Of a stretch of 64,000 bases of DNA, positions 1 to 13,400 are shown piece by piece. Each line of letters begins with the position of its first letter. Within the stretch, counting starts at the first letter, position 1. The stretch is from NCBI GenBank assembly GCA_947179155.2, contig OX359264.1, positions 54,471,702-54,535,701 of the forward strand, given 5' to 3'. The translations under genes and the position numbers were made by a program. The notes below the pieces were generated by a model, which had not been told where the DNA came from, ran no database searches, and worked only from the letters and a program-made list of their open reading frames with translations. This DNA comes from Hedera helix. Lineage: Eukaryota; Streptophyta; Magnoliopsida; Apiales; Araliaceae.

Positions 1-1330
1 TTAAAATAAGAATCAGGCAAATAAACAAACCGATTTAGCCTAGAAACCGTTTTTTCAACGAACCGGTCAAAACTCTGTTGACCATGGGTCGAACCGGTGA
101 TTTAACCAGTAAAATCGGTTAGTTAACTCAATAAACCAGTTTTAAAATATTTTTTAATATTTTTTTTGTATAAAAATATTTTTATTTTTAAAATTAGATA
201 TTTTTAATAATATTATAGCATAATTTCACTATATTTTAGTTTATAAAAAATTATATGTTTTAAAATTTTATTAATTATTAATAATATATATTTATACCGT
301 CAATTGGTTCAATAACGGTTTGACTACTAGTTGAACCAGTAATTCATTCATCCAGTACCATTTCTGATTCAATGATCAATTTGGGTCTAAAAATATCAGT
401 TTAAATATTTAAATTATCGAATTCTGAAAGTTAAAAACTTTTTCAGATCCATTAAGAAGATGCTTGCAGCGTCTTAACGATCAAATTAGGGTTCCAAACA
501 AATATAATTTTTGGGTATTTTGTTAAGTGTGTGAAGAAGATATATCTCAAATAATCTGTATAACTTTTGATTGGGGTTCCTAATGAATCTAGTTTAGCAC
601 CAACACATCCTTGTTTAGCTGGACCTTGTTTATTATATAAAGCTTAAGAGTATAATTTCAACTCATCTATATATCTATCTGACTAATGTTTGGCGTCTTA
701 ATTTTTTTTGGTAAAGTTAAAAATTATTTGCGGGCGCTATCTTAATGCTGACTAAGAAAAAAAAAATATAGCAACAACCGTTAACTTTGATGTCGGCAAA
801 GGAAAAAAAAATTAGGACAAGTAACAGTGGTTTCATCTCACTTAATATACAGTTATGGTCTCACGCTGTGCTTAAATATGTTTTGGGCTTTTAAATAAGT
901 TGTTTTTGACTCAATTGGTAACTGGGAACGGTATAAGCAGCTCCTCATATTTAAGGTCAACCAATTTTTTGAAGGGTTAATTACATATTTTAGTATTTTT
1001 TATGAAAAAATTATAATAAAAATGCATTAAAAACATATTTATAAAAAGAGTGCATTTTTAATCTTTTATTTACATAATAAATACAGTTAGTTTTAGTTTA
1101 AATTAATTGGAGTGATGATGTGGTCATGATCCCTTTAATTTAGTTGGGTAATTTCAAAATTTTAAATTCTAATTAAATTCACTTATCTTTCTCTTTCTTC
1201 CATTTTCTCTTCTTCGGACATTTTCATCTTCTCCATCTTTCTCTTTCCTCTATTTTTCGTTTTCTCTTTCCCCCATTTTCATCTTCTCCATCTTCTTCCG
1301 CCGTTTTTTTTTTCATCTTTCACGTTCATG

Positions 1331-1480
1331 GTGATAGTTGTGGCGGAGAAAGAAGATGGTGGTAGTTGTGGCAGAGGAAGAAAATGATGGTGGTTGTGGC
1401 GGGAGAAGAAGATGATAGTAGAGGCGGAAGAAGATGGTGGTAGTTGTGGCGGAGGAAGAATATGGTGGTGGTGGAGGAAT
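1331..1480. repeat. G-rich minisatellite, about 30-bp units
   Basis: About five degenerate copies of a unit like GATGGTGGTAGTTGTGGCGG followed by AGGAAGAA. It lies directly after a CT-rich tract (about 1180-1320). No long open frame is maintained, so I read it as a non-coding tandem repeat. Confidence 0.6.
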
Positions 1481-1995
1481 ACATTTGTATTAAAGGTTGG
1501 TTACCTCTGTATTAAGGTTTGATTACCTTTGTATTAAGGTTTGGTTACCTTTGTATTAAAGTTTTCGTTTAGTAAATTTAGGTAATCAAACAATAGTATA
1601 TAGGTAACCAAACACTAGTATGAAGGTAACTAATTCTTGAATGTGTAGTAACTAGTTTTGGTTACCTTTGTATTTAGGTTGGTTACCTCTGTATTAAGGT
1701 TTGATTACATTTGTATTAAGGGTTGGTTACCTTTATATTAAAGTTTGGTTACCTTTGTATTAAAAGTTGGTTACTAGTTACCTTTGTATTTAAGGTTGGT
1801 TACCTTTGTATTTAGGTTGGTTACCCCTGTATTAAGGTTTGATTACATTTGTATTAAGGGTTGGTTACCTTTATATTAAAGTTTGGTTTACCTTTGTATT
1901 AAAAGTTGATTACTGGTTACCTTTGTATTTAAGGTTGGTTACATTTATATTAAAGTTTGGTTACCTTTGTATTAAAAGTTAGTTACTGATTATCT
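1481..1995. repeat. Minisatellite, about 21-bp units
   Basis: Many tandem degenerate copies of GGTTACCTTTGTATTAAGGT fill about 500 bp, with a few inverted copies (GGTAACCAAAC) near 1585-1630. It sits at the centre of the long inverted-repeat element. Confidence 0.8.
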
Positions 1996-2929
1996 TTTGC
2001 AGATTTCGGCGAGGAAGAAGGTGGAGTCAACGTAAGAGAGAGAGAGATGGAGAAATTGAATTGAAGTAATTTAATTTACTTCTCCTTGATTTAAAGAATT
2101 TGTAGAATTTAATTTAATTTTCCTTGATTTAAGGGATTTGTGTAATTTAATTTATTTCTCCTTAATTTAAGAGATTTGTAAAATTGAATAATTAATGTGA
2201 TTATTATCTTTGCACTTTTTTTGTAATTATTTTGTAAATGTATTATTCTTGTAATTATTTTTTAAAAGTTGTATACTTCTGTAAATGACCCTTTTTTGAA
2301 TATATTTATTACTTTTTTGAATATTAAAAAATATTTTATTATACTTATTTCAAAAAATATATATTATTAATTTAATAATAGTAAAATAATAATTAAATTA
2401 TGATTACAAATTTAATAATGATTTTATAATATCATCAATTAAAAAAATACCTTTTTTATAGAATAATTTTTTTAAAATAAATACAACTTCTCTTGTGAAA
2501 CGGAAATAATAATATTTTTTATTTTATTCTTTATTTTTATTATTTTATCTTGTTGATTGTTGGCCACCTTATTTAAAAATTGGTTAACCTTAAATATGAG
2601 GAGCTGCTTGTGTCGTTCCAGTTACCAATTAGTCAAAAGCAACTTATTTGAAAGTCCAAAACATATTTAAGCGGAGCGTGAGACCACCACTTATATATTA
2701 AGTGAGATGAAACCACTGTTGCTTCTCCTAATTGTTTTTTTCCCTAGCCGACATCAAAGAAGTTAACGGCTGTTGCTAATATTTTTTTCCCTACTTGACA
2801 TTCAAGATAGCGGTCCGCATTGTTTGTAATTTTTTTTCCCTATCCGACATCTAAGATAACTGCTCGCATATATTTTTTAATTTTTTTTCCCTAGCCGTTC
2901 ACTTAAGTATTCGGCAACCAATATTTTCA

Positions 2930-3290
2930 AACTTGGACCCGGTCATCAAACCAAAAAGGTACCAAATGAATGAGTCACTGGTTCAAATAGTGGTTGAACT
3001 GTTATTGAATCGATGACGTCATAAATACATTAAAAAATATATATATTATTAATAATTAATAAAAATTTAAAACATTTAATTTTTTATAAGTTAAAATATA
3101 GTTAAATAATGTTATAATATTAATAAAAATATCTATAAACTTTTAAACCGGGTCAATTAACCGATTTTACCGGTTAGATAGTTGGTCAACCAGGTTTTGA
3201 CCGGGTCGATAAAAATCGATTTTTTGAGCTAAATCAGACCGGCATGTCAATAGGTTCTGGTCGAACTGTCGGTCCGGTCCAAGTTTTAAA
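2930..3290. mobile_element. MITE-like outer segment of the right arm
   Basis: This segment begins with AACTTGGACCCGGTC (near 2930) and ends with GGTCCGGTCCAAGTT (near 3285), an imperfect terminal inverted repeat. Its interior is rich in AACCGGTT-like subterminal motifs. The opposite-strand partner lies at about 1-375, so the same small element may cap both arms of the larger structure, or these may simply be the outer TIRs of one element. Confidence 0.45.
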
Positions 3291-3786
3291 ACAGTGATTA
3301 TAACTATTGGATCATTATTTTAATGATTGTAGATGCGTTTGCTGGAACAATTCATATAACAAACATTAACTATAGATCTTTCTTATATGTATATATGCTT
3401 GCAAAAAATGTGGCAAATCAAACTATTTAATATTCCAACAAATAGTATAAAATGGCTTTTTGTAGTTCATTCTTATTGTATCAAATATAATATATCAAAT
3501 ATATTGAATGGTGCTAAAATAAATAAATTAAACTTATCAAGATGATGGATGCATGCATTACCTTTTGCGTAGATATATTAGGATAATTATCCTCATCTTA
3601 TGGTATTTAATTATTCCTCTTTCTTTTTTGGATTTTTTCATGCCATGGAAAGAGCTGCAAGCGTCAGTGGCGACTGCCTAATTCATCATCTAATCTGGAA
3701 ATTAATATGATCAATTTTATATTTTATCATAATCGGAGTTGGGTTTGGAATGGGCTTCATGGACACCCTTCTAATTTAGGACAAAT

Positions 3787-3945
3787 TTACGTGTACAATA
3801 TATAAATATAAAATTAAATATTACATCTATTTTACTTATTAAAAAATAAAGTATGACACATATTTCAATGACATATTTTATTTTTTAATAATTAAGATAA
3901 GTATAATATTTAAATATTGTTTACTTATATTTATTCTCTAATTTA
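3787..3945. mobile_element. AT-rich MITE-like segment, copy 1
   Basis: It contains AAATATAAAATTAAATATTA near its left end and TATTTTATTTTTTAATAATT further right. The same two strings occur in the same order at about 24100-24175, which suggests a short dispersed AT-rich family with weakly inverted ends. No clear target duplication. Confidence 0.35.
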
Positions 3946-4136
3946 ATCCCCAAACAAACAAGAATCAAAGTTTTATGCTTGTCACACAGTAATCCCTATT
4001 TCCTGGATGGAGAAGAAAGAAAAAACCAAACAAGCCGTCGTGGCTTTTCCGGAGAAATGGCATGTTAGTAAGGAAATTAGTAAAGAATTGTGAAAATTTC
4101 CCTACTTAATATTCAGTAGATACGAAGAGAATAACC

Positions 4137-4140
<4 letters not shown>

Positions 4141-4181
<41 letters not shown>
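4141..4181. repeat. (TTA)n microsatellite
   Basis: Uninterrupted TTA trinucleotide repeat of about 13 units. Confidence 0.95.
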
Positions 4182-4848
4182 GATTCTTGTTGCGGGTAGT
4201 TTGCCAATACCAATCTTTTGAAACTGGAGAACTGGGCTAGAGACTACACTGAATTTTTTCAGTGGACGATGGAGTATGCAAATGCGCAAGTAATCGTTTC
4301 AAAGGCCCAAATTACAACTTGAAAGACTTCGTCAATGGGCTAAACATGTTTCCAAGATAAATCATGAGCCCACGATACCAAGTGCCCAATACAATAAAGG
4401 CACATTGCACAATACAAAGCCTACCCATTCATATTTTTATTTAAACACTACAAGCAACATATGTGTGATTTATATTTTGTGCGTGGTGCGTGATGATAGT
4501 AATATTAGTAGTAGGGTATAATTGGTGGTGCGATACTGTGATAAGGACAATTGTTGTATTCGTTCCGCTCTATAGCCTTATTGGAATAAGTTGTTCGTAA
4601 AAATCAATTTCTGCTTTTGTCGGAATGATCTTTGCATTGAAATTAAGTACTAACCAAACACATTTTTTTCGTTTTACAATTTCATTCCGACAATAATTCT
4701 TTTAATCCAAAGGCTCCGAACTAAAACCAAAACCAAATCAATTTGGATGGGACCAATCGACCCCACTGTTCATGTGATTTAAACAATAATTAAAATAATA
4801 GAATTAATGAAAAAATAAAATAAAGAAAATAAAATAAAATGGAGAGAT

Positions 4849-4998
4849 GTACATAATATTCAACCATAAAAATCAATCATTATATTTAATTTTATCATTA
4901 AAAAGTAAACCCTGACATAAAAATCTGAACTAAATTTTATTTTTTAATAATAATAAAAAATATAATAATTAATATTATAATTAAATATTATGTATATA
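4849..4998. mobile_element. AT-rich MITE-like segment with short inverted ends
   Basis: TACATAATATT at the left end is matched by AATATTATGTA at the right end. The interior, including ATTTTATTTTTTAATAATAA, resembles the segments at about 3787-3945 and 24090-24212. Confidence 0.4.
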
Positions 4999-5018
4999 AA
5001 GTGATCATTCTTTCACTA

Positions 5019-5152
5019 ATACATTACTTGTTTAATATCATCATGGCTAATTCTTAATAGACACAGGAGTAATGTTACAGAGACTCTGATGCGTCATCAA
5101 TATATATCATCAATACATTACTTGTTTAATATCATCATAGCTAATTCTTAAT
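5019..5152. repeat. Short direct repeat, about 42 bp, two copies
   Basis: The stretch starting AATACATTACTTGTTTAATA occurs at about 5019-5060 and again at about 5111-5152 with one mismatch seen. About 50 bp of unrelated sequence separates the copies. Confidence 0.7.
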
Positions 5153-7355
5153 AATTTTTATATTTTAATACGATATAACATGTATATTTAAAGATACATT
5201 TAAGATTCAAATTCAGAATCACTAACATTATTTATAAATGCAAATACAAGCTCTATATATTAAAAAAAATTAAGATTATTCCCTCATTCTCAAAAATATG
5301 ATTAAAAATATTTAAAAAAATTATCTTTAAAAATATGAGATAAAATATATAAAATAAATGATAAATATATAATTTAGTGGAGTTCATTAATATAAAAAAA
5401 AAATACTCCTTATTTTATAGGATCACCAAAGACAGATTTAAAAAAAAAATCTTTTTTTATTTTTATTTTTATTTTTTTAATATATATATATAATATATTT
5501 TGATCATTTTTTGAAAAACAGAAAGAGTAGAACAAGTTTCGGACTGCCGGTCAACATGTGCGAGTCTGGCCCTCCCCACTGCTTCTTCTCAGTTTACCGA
5601 CCTTAATTTAAAGTTTTGAAAAACTGTTTATTAATAAGTGGGCATTATTAACGTAACGCAATCTTCGGAATAGAGAGATACGAGAGAGTCAAATGTTAGG
5701 TGGAGCGGATATGGAGGGACTAGGGAGCATTTCATCAAATAAATACGTAAATAAATATTATCGATTTTAAAATTACAAATATATTTACAAATTAATTTTT
5801 CAAAAATACTTTGAATAAATATAGGATACAAAAATTATTTTTAACAAATACGATAATTGTGACGTGATAATAATCAATTAATAATAATATTTTAAATTTT
5901 TATATAATTATATATATTTTATAATATAAAAATAATAATAAATCTCTGATTTAAAATATAAAAAAAAGATTAATAACGAACAACTCGGTTTGAATTTTTT
6001 TAACAGATCTTCTTATATAACATGTTATTATTAAAAAATATAAAACTCTAATTTTACAGATTATTCATAAATAATTTATTCTCCAAACAAATACCTTCAT
6101 TACCTACTATACTACAACGACTACTTCCTTGCTCCACTACTTAATTCTCATCCAATAAATTTGAATCCAAATAATGAGCGCCAACAGTTGTATTATTTTC
6201 GATATACTGCTTTTCATCCCATCTTCTTCAAGTTTACGTCGGAGGACATGAATTAAATGTTTAAAAGAAAGATCACGCTACTTTTATTTTAAAATTTAAA
6301 ATTACCTGTTTTTGCATTTTTAAATTACTCTTTATTTCTCAAATAAAAATCTCGTTTATTAAAATATAATTGCGTATCATATCAAGGCACCAACCACACA
6401 ACTAATTTTACTTGCATTAATTTAGAATTTGTTTTTATTTTTAAAAGAAATATGACTCTGTTTATGGAGCGAAAAAAATATTTCGTTATGCAAAAATTAA
6501 AAATATATTATGATTTACATGCAATACACTTGGACATAATATTTGAAAAAATAATTTTAGTTTATTAAAAATTAATTTAAAAAATGTAATTAATTATGCC
6601 TCTGCAGAGCTTAATACTGCTAAAATAAACTAAAGCTAGCTTATTTTATTGTTAGTTAATTAATAATTTAAATAACAGTGTACAGTACAAAAGTACTGCG
6701 AGGAACAGTAAAAAACACAAGAATGGGAAAAAAGGCGAGCCTCACGTTAAAAATATGAGAGACAAAATTCAAATATATTAACATTTGAATATGAGCATGC
6801 ACTTTTTGAGACGTACATAGCACTCCATTATTGGATGAAGCATTATAAGTCGATAAAATGCATTACTTATGGTAGATTAACTCTTTTATCATGAATATTT
6901 TGACATCTTATGCATTACACTCAATCCGACTCATATTTATGAGATAAATAAAATATGACAATAAAATTATAAAAAGAACATATAATTTACTAAAATATAC
7001 CTATATATTTGTAATTACTAGTAATTTTAAAAATAATAAATTTGACTAAATAGTCAAAATTGAACCATTATTTTGGGACACAGAGAAGTCGTTGCCCGCG
7101 GCATTCTATTTTGAATCTTTCACCTTCTCCCCCAGCCCGTCATTCTTTCTTTTTACACCATCCGACCCGACCCGACCCAACTCCTAAGTCGTCCCCACCC
7201 CTCCTTAATTATAATTACCACAATTAGTCAATTATCACATTCTTTCCTTAGAAAATCTTGGAACTTCCCGCCCACTGCTATAAGCAACATTCCTCCGCTT
7301 AATTTTTATATCGGACTTTCGTTTCGTGATCAAACAGTGGCCAAACAGTGAAGTG

Positions 7356-8655
7356 ATGACCTCGAGTTCCAGATTGGGAAGAAGTATTAGCAGTAATTCT
7401 GAGATCCATAAATTATTATCCAGGAAGAAATGGAGATCGGAAACCAGCCCTGAACGGACCCAAGTCTGGACGGAACCTCAACCCAAACTCAACTCCGGCG
7501 CCAGAAAAGTCGCTGTCTTTTATTATCTGTCCAGAAACGGCCAACTCCAACACCCCCATTTCATTGAAGTCCCTCTCTCCTCCGACGGTCTCTATCTCCG
7601 AGGTAGCTACATCTATTTTCCTCCCTTCTGTTTGGTTGCTCAAAAAATTAATTCAAACATAGTTTAATTAATAATTTCCATGTCTAAATTTTCCCTTTCT
7701 TTCTTCAGATTTCATCAACCGTTTGAACTCTCTCCGTGGAAAAGCTATGGTTAGCATGTATTCCTGGTCTTCCAAACGGTATATTATGCATGCATACATA
7801 ATTTCATACTGTATACAAATATGCGCGTAGTGTTTATTTATATATAATTTGGTTCTAATTTTACATTATTGTGTTTGATACAGGAGCTATAAAAACGGAT
7901 TTGTGTGGAACGATTTGGCGGAGAACGATTTCATTTATCCAGCGCACGGCCAGGAATACGTTCTCAAAGGATCGGAGCTTCTGGATGATGAATTCGTCTC
8001 CAAATTTGACGAATCAGTGAATTCGTCTTCAAAACAACCACCTCCGCCGAAGACTCCCAATTCCGGTGAGGATAGGAGGCGGAGAAATCAGTCATGGAGC
8101 GCGATCGATCTCCACGAGTACAAAGTCATCTACAAGGCGGAATCTGGCGACAAGTCAAACGGAAGAGCCGCCGCCGACGCATCCACTCAGACGGACGATA
8201 AACGGCGCCGGCGACGAGCAATCGAGAGAGAAGAAAACTCGGAAAAGGATAACCAACTAGTAAATAAAACATCTAGTACTACAGAGTTGAGTAGAGACGA
8301 GATTTCACCACCGCCATCCGTTTCGAGTCCGGAAACACTGAAGTGCGACGGCAAGTTAATCACACCTCCCGGCGAAACGAGGAATGATCTGACGGTTAGT
8401 AATCATCCAAGCGGAAGGATGAAGGCATCGACGGTTCTGATGCAGCTGTTAACGTGCGGCTCGATCTCGTTGAAGAACTGTGAAGATCACCCGGGTCTGT
8501 CGTTGATGTCGCAATACAAGCCGGTGCTGCCACGTGGAGGAGGAGAGAGAAATCAAGTGGAGAAGGACGTAGAGGAAAAAAACCCAGGTTTGGATACGAC
8601 TACTTCAGTGGGAGGTGGATACAAGCAACAAACAAGGACGAATTTCCAGCTCTGA
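7356..8655 (+). CDS. SOK: SOSEKI family protein (DIX-like domain, DUF966)
   Basis: Three exons: 7356-7602, 7709-7778 and 7884-8655, all with GT-AG introns and matching phases, giving 362 aa. Residues about 50-139 form the SOSEKI DIX-like domain: KVAVFYYLSRNGQLQHPHF, then YSWSSKRSYKNGFVW and NDFIYPAHGQEYVLKGSELL. Downstream are the family motif ASTQTDD and a conserved block MKASTVLMQLLTCGS. In the known family the DIX-like domain polymerises, and the proteins mark cell edges or corners as polarity factors in land plants. The middle is basic and low-complexity (KRRRRRAIERE). The ATG at 7356 was chosen because an in-frame GTG (7326) is not a plausible plant start. Length and motif order are normal for the family. 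Which SOK paralogue it is cannot be decided here. Confidence 0.95.
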
Positions 8656-9154
8656 AGAGATCCTCCTCTTACAATGTCGAATAGGGGCTGAGTACGTAAA
8701 TATTGCCTAAATTCTGGGTTATTTTTTAAAACTTTTGGTAGTTAACTTTTAGGTCAAGTGTTCCCTACATAGTTTCGTTTTGTTATGTAAACGTTTCAGT
8801 CCAATTAGGTTTTGCTCCATTAATTAAGAAATCTGACGATGTAACTTTATTACTCGTCTCAACTTTATTAACAAAAATGACAAGGGTGAATATTTACGTT
8901 TGAAGTAGAGTTTTTGAATACTTATACTATCATCTACCTTTTTATTAGAGATGGAATCGAAATCGCACCTGAAATCAATTAAACTGCACCGGAAATTGGA
9001 TTCACCATTTAGGAAAATCCTTAATACCTTGCAAGCTGAAAATGTAATGTATTAAAACGCAAGGATGGATGGAGGTCGTTTATGATGTTACTAAACTACC
9101 CTATACATGATACGTACAACTGGTCCAATATGGTATAGTCTGCTAGAGATGATG
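8656..9154. other. 3' flank of SOSEKI
   Basis: Probable 3' UTR and short intergenic DNA. No second gene is seen. No single polyadenylation signal stands out. Confidence 0.5.
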
Positions 9155-9162
9155 ACTGTTAC

Positions 9163-9796
9163 TAGACCCGCCCGCAAAAAATCGGACTTTAGACCTTAAA
9201 ATTATAACTCATAAAAATTTGGGCCGTTTCTGGCCCGGCCTATTTTGGCCCAATCCGCGGGCTAATATATATATTATTTTATTGCTTGACATTGTTGACA
9301 AAAAAAAATTTAACTTAGAAAATTAATCAAATAGGAAATTATGAAGAATATAAGAATAAATTTTAACACGTGATTTTAAATAATAATACAAAAAAGTATT
9401 ATGAATAAGATATATATCACCTTTAGTCTTTTTTCTTTTATTTTTTAACTCTCTTATATTTAATAATTAATATTATATACATTTATCAATTAATTAATCA
9501 CAATTCACAAGATTAGTTATATTTTAATGTATAAAAGTATAAAATATCTATAAAATTATTAATTATTTTATTTTATTTACTAATAATATTATATGATTAT
9601 ACAGAAGTTATGTGTCATAATTGTAAATAATTAGTGTTAGTATTTATTTTAAATTATAAGTCATAATAATAAATAAATAATTTTTAATTTTTTTTTACTC
9701 AAATGGCCAGCGGGCTGACCTGGCCCGCACGGGCCTAACATTTTTTAGCTTGCAAAAAGTCAGTTCGTTTTTGGCCCGGCCCATTTGTCAGGTCTA
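9163..9796. mobile_element. hAT-type MITE with 8-bp target duplication
   Basis: The element starts TAGACCCG and ends GGTCTA (TAGACC inverted ends). It is flanked by identical 8-bp copies ACTGTTAC at 9155-9162 and 9797-9804. Subterminal GGCCCG-rich strings occur on both sides (GGCCCGGCC near 9233, GGCCCGGCCC near 9772). The 634-bp interior is AT-rich and non-coding. An 8-bp duplication with TAG-type ends is typical of the hAT superfamily. Confidence 0.85.
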
Positions 9797-9804
9797 ACTG
9801 TTAC

Positions 9805-10461
9805 TGTGTATAGCTCTGTTTGGGTATTTTCCTATTTGTTCTCATCTAGTATAAAATTGAAGTGATGTAAAGATGGATTATCGAAAAGAATATCAATTTT
9901 ATTATGTTGTTACTTGTTTCTTGCTCTCTTTCATTATGCTTTCTTTATCGTTTCTCAACTATGAATTTCTTTCTAAATTCAAGTTCATGTCATCATATTC
10001 ACCAATGGTGCAGGCATATATAGCGGCGTTAAAATAGCTAAAAAACTGCATGTGCAATTTGGGAGGTTTCTGCACCACTCAAGCCGTATTATACTCTTTT
10101 TATAAGTTATATAGGTTTATCAATATATATAACAATATATATAACAAATATAATGCGGTGAAAAATATCAATGAAGATTAGAATTTTCATATATTTTATC
10201 ATTTATAGAATTTTAGTTTATTTATATATGTTTATTTTTTATTTAAGAAAATCTAGTAGCTTTAAGATTTAGTATTATTTTATTTTAATAGTTTCTAATT
10301 AGTCGTTAAAAAGTTAATAGTTTTATTAATTTTTTCAAACTAGATTAGGAGAGTTATTTATTATTCTTTTTCGAGTTGATGTAGGAAAGTATCTAGCCTA
10401 TCAACATAAGTTGTCTTAAGACTTTATATGCAAGGGTGATCAATCGGTATTAACCAATACC
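9805..10461. other. Intergenic, nothing recognised
   Basis: AT-rich sequence between the hAT MITE and the old LTR. I see no gene or clear repeat. Confidence 0.5.
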
Positions 10462-13400
10462 TGTAACACCCCAGGAATCCTCTTTATTGGCCACGGACGA
10501 CCTCCGGTCGTTAACGAACAACATTCTCCTTACTAACTACAACATAATATAATACAGTGCTCCTAAAAACACAATTTAAACTTTTATAATATTCCCTTAA
10601 ACTTTGTCTCAGAATCACAATCTTCACATAAATCTTTGAACAACTCAGATCATATATATATCATGAGCTAATTCAATGCAAAAGATATGTAGATTAGTTA
10701 TCCTTAACTTTACAATTATCTTTTAAGTCTATTTATCATTCAAAACTTATTTCAACCTTTCATTCTTACACATAACTACACAGCACCTCGTTTTGGTACA
10801 CAACAAATTTAAATGTTAAACTAACGTTTCATTACAGTCTATAGCTTTTGGTAACACTGTTTATCCCCCAAAGAGTTTATCAAAAAATATCTATATCTCA
10901 TGGAATAGTGCATAAACATTCCCTGTCCTTGATCTTTACTGGAACCTCATATGTCTCGCACGTAGCTGAAACATTTATTTAAGCAAGAATGAGCAACTAC
11001 ATTGCTCAACAAGTTTAACAGTTACACATAACATATAATTCATGTATCAAGAATGTTTATCAATATATCAATGTATGACATTTTATACATATAGATAAAC
11101 TAGAAAAAAATCCATGATCCATATTATCATGCCTGTTATTTCACAATTTATAAAGCTCACAAAGAACAACTAACTCAACTTCTCACTTAAACAACAACCG
11201 TTCAATCATATTATGACATAAAAGCACATTAACTCATGTTTGCATATAAAAATATTTAACAAATAATGACAGTTATCACATAAGAGCAAGTTCTGAAAAA
11301 TTTGCCTGAATTACTTCCTTGTTTACGCTTACCAAAATTCAATTTACCTCATTTGAAAGACCTAATATGATTATCTTTCAATTAGTAACGCATTTTCAAA
11401 TAAATTGACTTGACAACACCTAGCTCCTTATTTACTAATGCATAAATTATAAGATAATATTATCACTACTGGATAATATTTTAATTATTGACCAGTATTA
11501 TTAATTAATACCTCATTCAATTACAAACGTTACTTATTATTTATCATTACACATTAATGATGTAATAATTAACTAGTTTATTAACTTTAATTCCCTTTAA
11601 TTATTATTTAATGTCAATCTAAATAATAATTAATTAATTAATTAATTATCCTTATTTATGACACTATGAAAGTCTTAGACACCAATACTCGAGTATATTC
11701 AAAATTGGTGAGGGAATTCTACACAAATGGAGTATGTGGGGATGGAAATCCTGTCCACAAAGGTATATTTTTGAAAGTCTGAACATGGGACATATCTCAA
11801 TTCAAATTCTCCTTAAGAGTTGAGACATGTCTCAGTTGTTCTGGATTACTCAAATTCAGAACAGAAAACATCCTTATTTATTATTTAATCTTAATTAAAT
11901 AATAATTACTTAATTTATTAATTTTAATATTCTTTAATTATTATTTACTGTTAATTAAATAATAATTAATTAATTATCCTTGCCGCATCCTATTGACACA
12001 TGTGATCTAATATTGATATATTTGATTTGACAATATATCAAAATATATCAATTTATCGTTATTGTATTATATTGATCTATTTGTTCTAATATTGAAATAT
12101 TTGGCTTGAAAATATATTAATATCGTTATTTGATTATATTGATATATTTGTTCCAATATTGATATATTTGGTTTGAAAATATATCAATATCGTTATTGCA
12201 TCGTAACTTCTTCGTTACAAGTCCGTTTTTGTTCATCTTTATATCAAATTAAAATTTATTAAGTCTACTTTGATCTTATTTAGGTCTTGATTTCATCCCA
12301 TTCACCAAACAAAACAGATCTAACTATTTTCCCAACCTGTCCAGAGAATAAATTTTTTTGCAGAGTCTTACAAAATTCATTTTTTCAAAAATGCTCTAGT
12401 CCATAAAATGGTTCAATCTCGTGCTTACTTCTAGGAAACTTCCATATCTACATCTTTGTAGTTTATACCAACATCAAACTCGAAACACATGATTTTATAT
12501 AATTTTTACAATGACAGAAATTGTTGCAGATTTTGGGCAGATTATTTTCGGTCCGACCCAGCCTGTTACAAACGGTCACTACGAACAAACCACAAGGAAT
12601 TTTCATGTGCTTAAATTTTTTGTATAAATCTTACTTCCATACCTTTAATTTGATATATAGCCCATTCTTTAACTCCAAAAATTTGATTTTTATATGAATT
12701 TTCAAACCAATAGAAACATAACACCAATTTATGCCAATTTTGTTCTTCATCTTTTCTTTCATTTTAATTAAATTCGTGAATCATCTACTAGATTCATGAA
12801 AATCTACGGTTAGACCATTACACACAAGGTTAATCATGATCTACAACTATTAATCTCAATAAAACTAACATTTGTCCAAGAGAATCAAAGATTACACTAG
12901 GGTATAGGAATTATACCTTCATAGTATCACTTTTCTTTGGCTTAATCCTCTCTTTCTCTTCTCCTTCTCTTTTCCTTCTCTTCCCGTGAGCTCTCCCTCT
13001 CTCACTCTATAAGTTGCCGATTTCTATTCCTAAAAGAAAGTAGGTGTTGATCATTTAAATGATATAAGCAAGATAAAGATAAGAGGTGAGTTTTAATTGG
13101 TTGAAGTAGGATTTCATGGGATAAGATAAGGTATAAATGGCTAAAATTAATTTCACCTCATTAAAAATCTGAGATTTCAGCTGTCCCCACTTTAAAAATT
13201 TGTAAAGTTAATTTCTCTTTTGGGTTTCACTTTTAATTATCCGACTCACTCTTTAACCGTTTGACCAAAAAATTAAATTTTTAATATTACAATCAATTCC
13301 TACTAATTTTGACATTCCCGTCGTCATGGTAACATCTGTTTCTTCAAATTCACTTCTCAACTTCAAGTTTGACCTTTTTTCCATATAAAGTCAAACGGTC

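Larger units (their letters stand above)
1..3290. mobile_element. Long inverted-repeat element, left end cut by the window
   Basis: The two flanks are inverted, diverged copies of each other. About 775-975 (running into GCAGCTCCTCATATTTAAGG) pairs with about 2575-2790 (ATATGAGGAGCTGC), and about 20-375 pairs with about 2935-3250 (for example TAAAATCGGTT on the left and AACCGATTTTACCGG on the right). The left arm has extra unpaired sequence at about 390-700. The centre (about 975-2575) holds CT-rich DNA and two minisatellites but no coding sequence. The structure fits a non-autonomous TIR element (MULE-like or foldback). No target duplication can be checked because the left end lies outside the window. 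Confidence 0.6.
3291..7355. other. AT-rich intergenic region upstream of SOSEKI
   Basis: I see no gene here. The stretch contains MITE-like AT-rich segments, a (TTA)n microsatellite and a short direct repeat, listed separately. The last few hundred bases (about 7080-7355) are less AT-rich and contain a weak TATA-like string (CTATAAGC near 7278), so the SOSEKI promoter and 5' UTR probably lie there. The exact transcription start cannot be read from the sequence. Confidence 0.6.

Noticed and set aside
8066..8260. 64-codon frame inside SOSEKI exon 3
   Set aside because: It is an out-of-frame shadow of the confirmed coding exon.
10430..10461. A primer-binding site left of the family B LTR
   Set aside because: GGTATTGGTTAATACC on the minus strand is only loosely like TGGTATCAGAGC, and the polypurine tract on the right shows this is the 3' LTR, after which no primer site is expected.
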